Position numbers and translations under genes: made by a program | Part shown: positions 10,039-18,025 of the stretch, one piece after another | How positions within the stretch are numbered: the stretch's first letter is position 1 | How the letters are laid out: every line of letters starts with the position of its first letter | NCBI GenBank assembly: GCA_963844115.1 | Contig: CAWJNN010000019.1 | Span: forward strand, 186,001-250,000 | Reading direction: 5' to 3' | DNA from: CS4-C045 sp963844115 | Lineage (GTDB): Bacteria > Planctomycetota > Planctomycetia > Pirellulales > UBA7805 | Length of the DNA: 64,000 bases | Notes under the pieces: generated by a model | Told to the model about the DNA's origin: nothing | The model's input: the letters and a program-made list of their open reading frames with translations, nothing else | Databases searched by the model: none

Positions 10039-11895
10039 TTATTCATCTTCTGTTTCGGCGTCTGGCGCTGGCGCGTTTGCCACATGTTCAGCAATAATCT
10101 TCAAAAACGTATCACCGTATTTTGATAGTTTTGCGGTACCGACTCCGTTGACCCGTTCCAGCGACGCCAAATCGTGCGGCTGGTGCACCGTCATTTCGCG
10201 CAGTGTCGCATCATGAAAAATCACGTAGGGCGGAACACCCTGCTGTGCCGCAATCGCTAGCCGCTTGGCCCGCAAGGCCTCGAACAGCGTTGACTGTGCC
10301 GCGGTCTGCAGTTCCACAACCTGTTTCGATTTCGGTCGGCGCGACTTCTTGTTCGCCGCTCCGCTCGCCAGCACCGGATCGCGTCGCAGCTGTACCTCGC
10401 GATCCCCCTTCAACACGGTCCAAGAAACATCGGTCAGTCTCAACGAACCGACTTCGTAGTCAACCGACAGCAACCCGCTAGCCAATAGCTGCCGAGCAAC
10501 ACTGCGCCATCCCTGCTTGGGGAGTTCGTCCCCGATGCCATACGTGCTGACCTCATCGTGTCGATATTGCTGAACCTTGGCCGTTCGATTTCCCAACAGA
10601 ACATCGATAACGTGCCCCGCACCAAACCTTTGCCCCGTGCGGAAGACGCATGACATGAACTTTTGAGCGGCCACGGTTCCGGGCCAGCATTCCACGGGAT
10701 CGAGACACGTATCACAGTTCCCGCACGATTCTTTCGGATGTTCGCCGAAGTACTGCAACAGCACGCGACGCCGGCAATCAGTTGTTTCGCAGTAGCCATG
10801 CATCAGACCCAATCGCTGATGCTCGATCCGTTTCTGTTCATCGGGCGATTCACCCTGCTCAATCATCCGCCGCTGGGCCACGATATCTGCCATGCCATAC
10901 ACCATCCATGCATTCGACGGCAGCCCATCACGACCCGCGCACCCGGTCTCCTGGTAATACGCTTCAAGACTTCGAGGCGGATCCAGGTGAGCGACAAACC
11001 GGACATCGGGTTTGTCGATTCCCATCCCGAACGCCAACGTGGCAACGACCACCAGGTTCTCTTCGAGCAGAAAACGTTCCTGGTTCCGATGTCGCGTCTG
11101 GCTGTTCAGCCCGGCATGATAGGGTACAGCGGTGATCCCCTGTTCGTTTAGCCACTCGGCAGTCTGTTCCACGCTGTTGCGCGTCATGCAGTAGACGATT
11201 CCCGCGTCACCAACATGTTCGCTCTGCAAAAACTTCAGCAGTTGCGCCTTCGGATTATCCTTGATCAGAACTCGGTAGCGAATATTCGGGCGATCAAATC
11301 CACTGATGAAGATCCGTGCTGATTCCAACTGCAGCCGCTGATGAATGTCGCGTCGCGTTGGCTTGTCGGCCGTCGCCGTGAGGGCGACACGCGGAACGTC
11401 CGGGAAACGATCCGCGAGCACGGAAAGTTGCAAATATTCGGGACGAAAATCGTGCCCCCATTGGGAAACACAATGGGCCTCGTCAATCGCAAACAGTGCC
11501 AGCGGGGTCTGGCTCAACAGACCAAGAAACCGATCCGTCATCAACCGTTCCGGGGCGACATAGACCAGGTCATATTGGCCGGCGACCATATCCGCTTCCA
11601 GCTGCAACGCGACCGATGAGGGCAGCGACGAATTGATAAACGTGGCGCGGACGCCATATTCGATTAACGCGCTGACTTGATCCTTCATCAGGGCGATCAG
11701 GGGCGAAACAACGATGCCCACACCCGGTCGAACCATCGCGGGCAGCTGGAAACAGAGCGATTTTCCACCGCCGGTCGGCATCAACACGACGGCATCGCCA
11801 CCTTCAACAACGTGCCGGATAATATCCGCCTGATGCCCGCGAAAGGCCTCGTAGCCAAAGACGGTTCGCAAGATATCCAGTTCAGGTCGCTTCAT
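10039..11895 (-). CDS. recQ: ATP-dependent DNA helicase RecQ
   Basis: A superfamily 2 3'-5' DNA helicase acting in recombination and fork repair. The 618-residue product starts with an ATG at 11895 (MKRPELDILRTVFGYEAFRG). Motifs occur in order: Walker A MPTGGGKS near residue 40, the DEAH box FAIDEAHC near 138, motif V/VI with ATLAFGMGIDKPDVR and QETGCAGRDGLPS. The RecQ zinc cluster follows, with CRRRVLLQYFGE and CGNCDTC. Winged-helix and HRDC regions then follow, the latter ending ERVNGVGTAKLSKYGD. In the arginine-finger region GRAGRDG is GCAGRDG here, a minor difference. The gene appears intact. Confidence 0.96.
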   Translation of the reverse strand: MKRPELDILRTVFGYEAFRGHQADIIRHVVEGGDAVVLMPTGGGKSLCFQLPAMVRPGVGIVVSPLIALMKDQVSALIEYGVRATFINSSLPSSVALQLEADMVAGQYDLVYVAPERLMTDRFLGLLSQTPLALFAIDEAHCVSQWGHDFRPEYLQLSVLADRFPDVPRVALTATADKPTRRDIHQRLQLESARIFISGFDRPNIRYRVLIKDNPKAQLLKFLQSEHVGDAGIVYCMTRNSVEQTAEWLNEQGITAVPYHAGLNSQTRHRNQERFLLEENLVVVATLAFGMGIDKPDVRFVAHLDPPRSLEAYYQETGCAGRDGLPSNAWMVYGMADIVAQRRMIEQGESPDEQKRIEHQRLGLMHGYCETTDCRRRVLLQYFGEHPKESCGNCDTCLDPVECWPGTVAAQKFMSCVFRTGQRFGAGHVIDVLLGNRTAKVQQYRHDEVSTYGIGDELPKQGWRSVARQLLASGLLSVDYEVGSLRLTDVSWTVLKGDREVQLRRDPVLASGAANKKSRRPKSKQVVELQTAAQSTLFEALRAKRLAIAAQQGVPPYVIFHDATLREMTVHQPHDLASLERVNGVGTAKLSKYGDTFLKIIAEHVANAPAPDAETEDE

Positions 11896-12160
11896 GCGGT
11901 TCGATCGTCAAGCAGACTCGGCGTACGGCGGCAGGACGAGCAAGAAGTCCCTCGAAATGCCGCACACCGTCTGGATTCTTGTGAATCAAGCAACGGAAAA
12001 AGTGCAATTCAAAAACGGGTGTGTCTACAATTGGGCCGTGGAGCTTATCATCTTACAGGTATCGCCGCAGCGGGTCGACCAGTCGATTATGCCGACCCGC
12101 GAAGACAGGCCGTAGGTTGGTGTTTTCGTTGCCATTCCTTTTTCGGATCTTGATAGACAA

Positions 12161-12901
12161 ATGAAACTAGTCATGCTTGGCACATCGGGCTATTACCCGA
12201 ACGAACGTCGGCACACGGCGTGTTTTACGATACCTGAATTCGGAATCATCCTGGATGCCGGGACGGGTATGTTTCGGTTGACCGACTACCTGGCATCGAA
12301 CGAGCTCGATATTTTCCTAAGTCACGCTCATCTGGATCACATCGTTGGCCTGACCTATTTGCTGGGACTCTTGCATGGAAGTGACGTCGAAAAAGTCGTC
12401 CTGCATGGCGAACCTGCCAAGCTGGAAGCAGTTGACAAACACCTCTATGCGGAGCTTATCTTTGGCATCAAGCCAGATATGGAATTTCGGCCACTCGCTG
12501 ACGAAGTGGCGGTGCGCGGCGACGGCCGTGTCACGCATTTTCCGCTGGAACATCCCGGCGGCTCGGTTGGCTACCGACTGGATTGGCCGGATCACAGTCT
12601 GGCCTACGTCACCGACACCACGGCCGCGCCAGGCGTCGACTACATCGACAAGATTCGAGGCGTGGATTTATTGATTCACGAATGCTATTTCCCGGATGAG
12701 TTGGCGGATCTGGCGAAGCTCCGATTTCACAGCTCAACATCCGCGGTCGCGCAGGTCGCCAAAGATGCGGAGGTCGACCGGTTGGTACTGGTCCACATGA
12801 ACCCTGCCGACAGCCGCGCCGATCCGATCGACGTCGCCAAGGCCCGCGCGATTTTTCCTGAAACGGAAGTTGGCGACGATCGGATGGAAGTCGAGTTTTG
12901 A
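12161..12901 (+). CDS. Metallo-beta-lactamase-fold hydrolase (RNase Z-like)
   Basis: A 246-residue zinc-dependent hydrolase. The signature SHAHLDHI at residues 54-61 gives the HxHxDH zinc ligands. Further ligands are likely in YVTDTT and in HECYF/LVHMNP near the end, the arrangement seen in RNase Z-like MBL proteins. It has no signal peptide, so is cytoplasmic. It could act on tRNA 3' ends, cyclic phosphodiesters or another ester; the exosite of true RNase Z is not recognisable. It ends 4 nt before the convergent flavin monooxygenase stop. Confidence 0.85.
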   Translation: MKLVMLGTSGYYPNERRHTACFTIPEFGIILDAGTGMFRLTDYLASNELDIFLSHAHLDHIVGLTYLLGLLHGSDVEKVVLHGEPAKLEAVDKHLYAELIFGIKPDMEFRPLADEVAVRGDGRVTHFPLEHPGGSVGYRLDWPDHSLAYVTDTTAAPGVDYIDKIRGVDLLIHECYFPDELADLAKLRFHSSTSAVAQVAKDAEVDRLVLVHMNPADSRADPIDVAKARAIFPETEVGDDRMEVEF

Positions 12902-12905
12902 TCGG

Positions 12906-14213
12906 TCAGCTCAGCTTCGCGATCATTTTCTGAAGCTGGCGGCGATAACTGAAATGCTCGACCTCCAGCATGTGGCGAGGGGAGTTAACGTATCGAATTC
13001 CCGCTGACAGATCTGGCGGTGCTTTCTTCAGCCGCTGTCGGAATTGAACTGCCGCCGGATCGCCGGAATCCTGCAGCTGGATGATCCGCGCGACCAGTTG
13101 CGATTGGCAATCGACCAGCCCCCATTGTCCGCTATCCGGCTGAATCATGCCGACAACGAACAGATTGTCTTTCTCCGGATGAAAGATATTCATAAACAAT
13201 TCCGGCCGGCCATCCTTCCAATTCAAATACCGTTGGTCGATGAATGGGAAACTGTTCTTGAACCCCGTTGCGAATACAACCACGTCGACTTTTTCGCGGC
13301 TGCCATCCTGGAAAACGACTTCGTCGCCGCAGAACTCCTGAACGTCAGGTTTCGGCACGATCGCCCCGTGGCCCAAGTGATAGTACAACTGTGAATTAAG
13401 GATCGGGTGCGTTTCGAACAATCGATGATCGGGTGCAGGCAAGCCGGCTCGACGTGGTGGACCCAAAGCGACACGGACGGCCAGACGACTGATCATCCGC
13501 CTCATCCACAACGGCAGACGCAATCGCAACATCAGTTCGCCGCACTGGTCGATTGGAAGACCAAACAGGAACTTGGGCAGATAATGATAACCGCGCCGCG
13601 TACTGTGGTACGTCATCGCGGCGTTTTGCGCCGATTCGACAGCGATGTCACAACCCGAATTGCCGGCTCCAATCACCAGGACCCTGCGATCTCGCAAGAC
13701 ATCCGGCGTCTTGTACTGGGCGGAATGCAAACTCACCCCCGCGAACTCGCCTGGGATCCGCGGCCAATTGGGATCCCAGTTATGGCCATGGGAGATTACC
13801 AGCCCGCGAAAGCGACGAGCGGAACCGTCATCGAACGTTATGTTCCACGAACGTCCATCGTCGGTGGGTACGGCACACTGAACCGCCCTGCCAAATCGGA
13901 TGTGTTCGTACAGATTGAAGTGGTCCGCATAGCTGCGTAAATACTCCCACGCCTGTTGCCGACTAGGATAGTGAGGATACGACTCCGGCATGGGGAAGTC
14001 GGAGTATTCGGTGAGTGGTTTCGAGGAAATGAGATGTGCCGAGCGGTATACGCTGCTGGTTGGCGAACCGGAATACCAGACGCCGCCAACATCATCATTC
14101 GGCTCGATTACCTCAAAACCAATCCCCGCCGCCAGGAAGTTCTTGGCGACGGCCAACCCCGACGAGCCCGCGCCGACGACGCAGTATTTTTCGTTATCAT
14201 TGGCAGCGATCAT
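12906..14213 (-). CDS. Flavin-containing monooxygenase (FMO/Baeyer-Villiger type)
   Basis: A 435-residue FAD and NADPH-dependent monooxygenase. The first Rossmann motif is VVGAGSSGLAVAK near the N-terminus, and the second, VLVIGAGNSGCDIAVE, lies mid-protein. Between them is FAGVSLHSAQY, which matches the FxGxxxHxxxY fingerprint of class B flavin monooxygenases. The later motif VVFATGFKNSFPFI also fits. Likely substrates are soft nucleophiles such as sulfides, amines or ketones; none can be named from context. The start is ATG at 14213. A 15-bp minisatellite lies just upstream. Confidence 0.93.
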   Translation of the reverse strand: MIAANDNEKYCVVGAGSSGLAVAKNFLAAGIGFEVIEPNDDVGGVWYSGSPTSSVYRSAHLISSKPLTEYSDFPMPESYPHYPSRQQAWEYLRSYADHFNLYEHIRFGRAVQCAVPTDDGRSWNITFDDGSARRFRGLVISHGHNWDPNWPRIPGEFAGVSLHSAQYKTPDVLRDRRVLVIGAGNSGCDIAVESAQNAAMTYHSTRRGYHYLPKFLFGLPIDQCGELMLRLRLPLWMRRMISRLAVRVALGPPRRAGLPAPDHRLFETHPILNSQLYYHLGHGAIVPKPDVQEFCGDEVVFQDGSREKVDVVVFATGFKNSFPFIDQRYLNWKDGRPELFMNIFHPEKDNLFVVGMIQPDSGQWGLVDCQSQLVARIIQLQDSGDPAAVQFRQRLKKAPPDLSAGIRYVNSPRHMLEVEHFSYRRQLQKMIAKLS

Positions 14214-14245
14214 TCCGCAACACCTCGCCGAAGCGACAACGTGAA

Positions 14246-14320
14246 CCCGGGCAACGCGAAGACGGGCAACGCGAAGCCGGGCAACGCGAAGCCGGGCAAC
14301 GTGAAGCCGGGCACCGTGGT
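14246..14320. repeat. 15-bp minisatellite upstream of the flavin monooxygenase
   Basis: About five tandem copies of GCCGGGCAACGCGAA and close variants, starting 32 nt upstream of the monooxygenase ATG. Being a multiple of three, it reads as a GNAKP-like peptide in one frame, but no gene uses that frame convincingly. Confidence 0.85.
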
Positions 14321-14415
14321 TCGCCTGTCATCAGCGGCTCCGACGACAAGCGACATACGACAACGTGTCGGAGGCAACGACAACATAGAACGAGAGCTCA
14401 GGATGGTTGCGAGAC

Positions 14416-14643
14416 CTATACGTCGTGTATGAAAAACATCAGTACCATGCTGAAGACCATGGAGATGAATAGGAGCAAAGCAAACGCTGGAATCGCTGCC
14501 AAAAAGCCAACGGCGGTGTTCCGCTTGCGTCCAAGGAGCAGGCCGATACCACCAGCGCCGAAAAGCGCGGTCAGAAAAAGGACCCAGGCCAACGACGCTG
14601 GTAGGGCGCTGGGATAAAACGTGTAAGGAATGGAAAGATCCAT
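14416..14643 (-). CDS. Small two-helix membrane protein, unknown
   Basis: A 75-residue hydrophobic protein from the ATG at 14643. Two membrane helices are evident: one around ASLAWVLFLTALFGAGGIGLLL, split by the basic loop GRKRN, and a second around FLAAIPAFALLLFISMVF. No family was recognised. The basic loop suggests that both termini face the periplasm. Codon pattern and clean ends support a real gene, but there is no conserved operon partner to suggest a role. It precedes the flavin monooxygenase on the same strand and follows the Mop gene. Confidence 0.55.
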   Translation of the reverse strand: MDLSIPYTFYPSALPASLAWVLFLTALFGAGGIGLLLGRKRNTAVGFLAAIPAFALLLFISMVFSMVLMFFIHDV

Positions 14644-14671
14644 TTCAAAGACCGCCTCGCTGCATCAAGCA

Positions 14672-14881
14672 TTAAGGTATCACGGGAAGAACATGAATTG
14701 CCTTCACAACCAGCTCGACTTCATCGCCGACTTTTAGATCAAGGTGTTCGGCTGACTCTGTGGTCAGAACCGAGGACATCTCAACCGGTGAGGTTACATC
14801 AAATTTGACGAGAGACATAACGTCGCCGCTTTTTACTGACTTGACTCTTGCTTTGATCAAGTTCCTCGCACCATATTTCAT
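14672..14881 (-). CDS. Molybdopterin/molybdate-binding Mop (TOBE) domain protein
   Basis: A single TOBE/Mop domain of 69 residues (molbindin type), which oligomerises and binds molybdate or tungstate in the cytoplasm. The diagnostic N-terminus is MKYGARNLIKARVKSVKSG, and the second half contains VLTTESAEHLDLKVGDEV and VVKAIHV. The ATG at 14881 is chosen because Mop proteins begin at this Met; an in-frame ATG at 14893 is the alternative. MoaB-like and ThiF/MoeB-like genes elsewhere in the window fit a molybdenum-using organism. It lies 28 nt upstream of the small membrane protein gene, possibly co-transcribed. Confidence 0.85.
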   Translation of the reverse strand: MKYGARNLIKARVKSVKSGDVMSLVKFDVTSPVEMSSVLTTESAEHLDLKVGDEVELVVKAIHVLPVIP

Positions 14882-15000
14882 TGAACATTCCATTCCAGTT
14901 AACCTTTGATGGATAGGAACCAACGGCGTACATCAAGCGCCCACGCTTTAAGAATCAGATGCATGCACATGCACTTGCACGCCTAACGACGTACGCATTC

Positions 15001-15212
15001 TAGTCCGGATTATTCATTCGAACAGGTGGACGCGTTATAAATTGCGACGGTGTCATGTCTTGCGGTAACGCGTCGAAAAACAGTGCGTCTAATCAGCCGC
15101 CACGTGCTAGGTGCAAACCCGCCGTGGTGGGCGTCCAGTCTTCACAGGATAACGCTCGAACTCATAGGAACCGTGGGCTAGCACCCTGCGGCTAATGAAT
15201 AATCCGGGGCTG
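15001..15212. mobile_element. MITE-like inverted-repeat element, family B copy 1
   Basis: The left end reads TAGTCCGGATTATTCAT at 15001. The inverted counterpart ATGAATAATCCGG lies at 15195-15207. The same termini bound a second element at 34201-34321. It encodes no transposase, so is non-autonomous if mobile. It overlaps the 3' end of the truncated membrane protein gene at 15107-15721. Confidence 0.6.
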
Positions 15213-15721
15213 GTTTGCGAAAGCAACGCCCAGTCGAGGGCTCGCCCAGATCGGACGTTCAGCGAATCGAGTAACGATGGTTCGATGACCGATACGGAAA
15301 AACGGATGGCGAACGCGACGAGTACTGACGCATCCGCTGTGGTCGTTTCGTCGGGCTCGGCCTTTGGCCATACCGAATAGAACAAGCCGCCTGCTCCTGC
15401 CAAGAGCGCGAGAAACAATGTAGCTGCGACCATGTGCCCTAGAACCTTGGATCGAGCCGCTGGAGGAAGCGAGGCGACGGTGGCCGCGGACGCATCGTGC
15501 ACGGCCGGTTGCCGCGAAGCGGTCGCTTGGGCCTTGGCAACCTCGGCCAGTCTGCGGTCAACCTCGTGCTGCCCACCCAGCGTCGCAATTAGACTGGAGT
15601 TCTGCTCCAGCCAATCGCGAAACGCGGTGAACTCTTCGGCCGTCCAATCTGCCGGTTGCTTGACGCGGAACAATTGAATCGCCTCAAGCGTGGTCAGCGT
15701 TAGGCTCGATTGGTCGCTCAT
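15107..15721 (-). CDS. Single-pass membrane protein resembling an anti-sigma/FecR N-terminus, 3' end replaced by a repeat element
   Basis: The N-terminal ~75 residues form a cytoplasmic region with TAEEFTAFRDWLEQN, like the short helical domain of FecR/anti-sigma-type regulators (inference). A membrane helix follows around HMVAATLFLALLAGAGGLFY. After that the sequence loses the usual periplasmic pattern. The last ~35 codons are translated from the inverted-repeat element at 15001-15212, so the natural C-terminus is missing. The gene is probably truncated and may be non-functional. The start is ATG at 15721, with GGAGG about 13 nt upstream. No sigma factor gene is adjacent. Confidence 0.5.
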   Translation of the reverse strand: MSDQSSLTLTTLEAIQLFRVKQPADWTAEEFTAFRDWLEQNSSLIATLGGQHEVDRRLAEVAKAQATASRQPAVHDASAATVASLPPAARSKVLGHMVAATLFLALLAGAGGLFYSVWPKAEPDETTTADASVLVAFAIRFSVSVIEPSLLDSLNVRSGRALDWALLSQTSPGLFISRRVLAHGSYEFERYPVKTGRPPRRVCT

Positions 15722-15890
15722 CGGGCAACACTGCCTCCGACATTTCCCAGTTGGACTGAGCCTGGAACCGATCCAAACTCGGAATCCCTTTAATTGTAAC
15801 GCAGCCGCCAGCCGTTTTCAGGAAAGTAGGTTAACAAAGGAAGCGGTTTGGAGCAGAAATAGAAATATGGAACCGAAGGGACCTTCTCAT

Positions 15891-17333
15891 TTACGTCCCC
15901 TTGTTCCCGGCGGCCTTCTTTGAGGCATGCACTTCGACCGGTTTCGGGCCGGTGTTGAGATAGGGTTCTCTGAATACTTTCTGCGTATCCCCCGTCTGCG
16001 CCATCCAGGTGTCGAGCATGGCGGACATTTTTGTGAGCTGCGCTGCGTACTCGGGGTTGTCAGCCTGGTTGTTTTGCTCGGTGGGGTCTTCTTCGGTGTC
16101 GTAGAGTTCGACGGCGGGGCGCACGTAGTATTTTTGGACGATGGCGGCGGCCTTGGGATCCTTCGCGGCGGCGGCATCCCACGAATCCCAATACGCGCCC
16201 GCTCCATCGTTGCGGAGCGTGTCGGAGTGGTTGGAGTGGTAGCAGTCGGGTCTCAAGTTACGGATGTACTTCCAACGCTTCGTCCGTACGGCGCGGACCG
16301 GATAAACATTCATGATGCCATCGCCGCTATGGGTGGTATAGATGACGTCGCGGTGTTTGTCGGTCGCGCCCCGCAGCACACCCGCGAATGATTTGCCATC
16401 AATATCCTGCGGGTACGAGCCGCCAGCCAGGTCGAGCAAGCTCGGGAACAGATCGATCCAGCTGACCATCGCATCGGACCGACTGCCAGCCCTGATTTTG
16501 CCGGGCCAGCGAATAATGAGCGGCACACGGCTGCCCGCATCGTACAAATTCCATTTCCCGAACGGCCACTGCCCGCCGTGGTCGGCGCTATACATGAAGA
16601 TATAGTCGTCGGTGCCGAAGTGTTCGTGCGCCAGCGCGTCGACCTTCGCTATTTCTGAATCGACGCCGGTGATGTCCGACCACGACCGTGCCCAGTGCTC
16701 GCGTGTCTCAGGCGTATCGATAAAGTGCGATGGGAGGATCACCTTCGCCGGATCGTAGATATTTTCCTTCGTCCACGGAACATGCGGGCGGCGGTCTCCG
16801 ACCAGCAGACAAAGAGGCTTGTCCGACGAGCGGGCAGCCAGGAACTTTTTGACACGCCACGCGAGCTGAGTTGGCGGGCCATCATAATGGTCGAATCCGT
16901 ACACTTCCGGCTTTCTCAGATGCGCCACCTTACCGATCGAGGCTACCTCGTAGCCCGTGGCCTTGAGTAGCTTCACCATGGTCTGTGTTTCCAGACGCGG
17001 AGCAGCGTGGTTCTCCTCTGCGCCGTTGCGGGCTGGCATCAGTCCACTCAGCAGCGCCGCGCGGCTCGGTCCGCAGGCGGGTGAGGCGACATAAGCATGA
17101 TCAAACACCATGCCCTCTTCCGCCAGCTTCAACAGGTTCGGCGTCTTGAGTACCTTTGCGCCGTAAACTTCCGAATCCAGCTGGTTGTGATCGTCCGCAA
17201 TGTAGAAAACAATATTTGGTAACTTGCCCCCGTCTGCTGCCAAGAGCGCCGAGCCAGCCAGGGCGGCAATCATCGCAATGGCGGCCTGACATAAGACAGA
17301 CCTCACACGAACGTTCTGAATTCTTTCAGGCAT
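15891..17333 (-). CDS. Secreted sulfatase (arylsulfatase/iduronate-2-sulfatase-like)
   Basis: A formylglycine-dependent sulfatase of about 480 residues. The ATG at 17333 is preferred over the TTG at 17336. A signal peptide (AAIAMIAALAGSALLAA) is followed by the metal-binding start NIVFYIADDHNQLD and the activation motif SPACGPSRAALLSGL. The cysteine of CGPSR is the residue converted to formylglycine. Further motifs are IGKVAHLRKPEVYGFD and YSADHGGQWPFGKW. It probably removes sulfate esters from polysaccharides in the periplasm or outside. A sulfatase remnant lies 15 nt upstream on the same strand. Confidence 0.92.
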   Translation of the reverse strand: MPERIQNVRVRSVLCQAAIAMIAALAGSALLAADGGKLPNIVFYIADDHNQLDSEVYGAKVLKTPNLLKLAEEGMVFDHAYVASPACGPSRAALLSGLMPARNGAEENHAAPRLETQTMVKLLKATGYEVASIGKVAHLRKPEVYGFDHYDGPPTQLAWRVKKFLAARSSDKPLCLLVGDRRPHVPWTKENIYDPAKVILPSHFIDTPETREHWARSWSDITGVDSEIAKVDALAHEHFGTDDYIFMYSADHGGQWPFGKWNLYDAGSRVPLIIRWPGKIRAGSRSDAMVSWIDLFPSLLDLAGGSYPQDIDGKSFAGVLRGATDKHRDVIYTTHSGDGIMNVYPVRAVRTKRWKYIRNLRPDCYHSNHSDTLRNDGAGAYWDSWDAAAAKDPKAAAIVQKYYVRPAVELYDTEEDPTEQNNQADNPEYAAQLTKMSAMLDTWMAQTGDTQKVFREPYLNTGPKPVEVHASKKAAGNKGT

Positions 17334-17348
17334 CAATATTCCGGGGCT

Positions 17349-17673
17349 TCATTTTTGTGGTTTGGCTTCCGGATGCGTCGCCAGCATGGCGGCAAGCTGC
17401 TTGACCACCAACCAGCAAGTTGTTGCGCGACGGAGCGCAGACGGATTGATTGCAGTACGCCATGTCGAAGCGCATCCCGCTGCCGGCCAGCCGATCGAGA
17501 GACGGTGAATGAACCCAAGTATCCCCGTAGGTACCGAAGGATGGCTTGAGGTCGTCGACCAGCAGGAACAGGACGTTGGGCTTGTCCGCGGCGGATGCCG
17601 ATAATTGGAATCCTCCAGCCAGGCAGAGGACGGACAGCAGGATCATACGGAGAAGCGAAGCGGGCCGGTTCAT
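17349..17673 (-). pseudogene. Sulfatase remnant created by an internal deletion
   Basis: From the ATG at 17673 a signal peptide (MILLSVLCLAGGFQLSASAA) is followed by a sulfatase N-terminus with PNVLFLLVDDLKP and the activation motif SVCAPSRNNLLVG. Right after this the reading frame changes. The remaining bases encode, in another frame, VKQLAAMLATHPEAKPQK and a TGA at 17349-17351, which looks like the C-terminal tail of the same protein family. About 350 internal codons are therefore missing. The junction lies near 17410-17425 within a GGTTGGTGGT sequence, suggesting deletion between short repeats. The product cannot be active. Confidence 0.8.
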
Positions 17674-17686
17674 TTGTGTTGCTCGA

Positions 17687-18018
17687 AGAAGGTGTTTTAA
17701 TATTCAAATCACCCTCACGCTTGTCGAAGATTCGCTGTGGCGAACGGGAGCGTGAAGTGGGGTCTACTTCGTCTCTCTTTTCAGTCAGCCCCTGGGCTGT
17801 CGGCTGTTGGACTTCACTCTCCCTATTTGGGAGGGTCGCGAGGAACGAGCGGGGAGGGACTCTGTTGGAAGATTGCTTGCCGGTTCCTGTTCGACATCAT
17901 CGCGCCCTCCCCGGCCGCGGGCACCGCCGCGTAGCGGTGGTCGGCGTCCGACCCACCCGGAGGGTGGGTGTTCACGGGAGCGGCCGGATGATTACGCCGC
18001 AATTTCAAAACACGTTCT
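17687..18018. mobile_element. MITE-like inverted-repeat element, family A long copy
   Basis: The left end AGAAGGTGTTTTAATATTC at 17687 and the right end AAAACACGTTCT at 18007-18018 are imperfect inverted repeats. The 90-nt element at 26902-26991 shares both ends and the adjoining sequence (AATCACCCTC on the left, GCGGCCGGATGATT on the right). The 332-nt copy has about 240 nt of extra internal sequence and no transposase. Confidence 0.7.
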
Positions 18019-18025
18019 AAAGACC

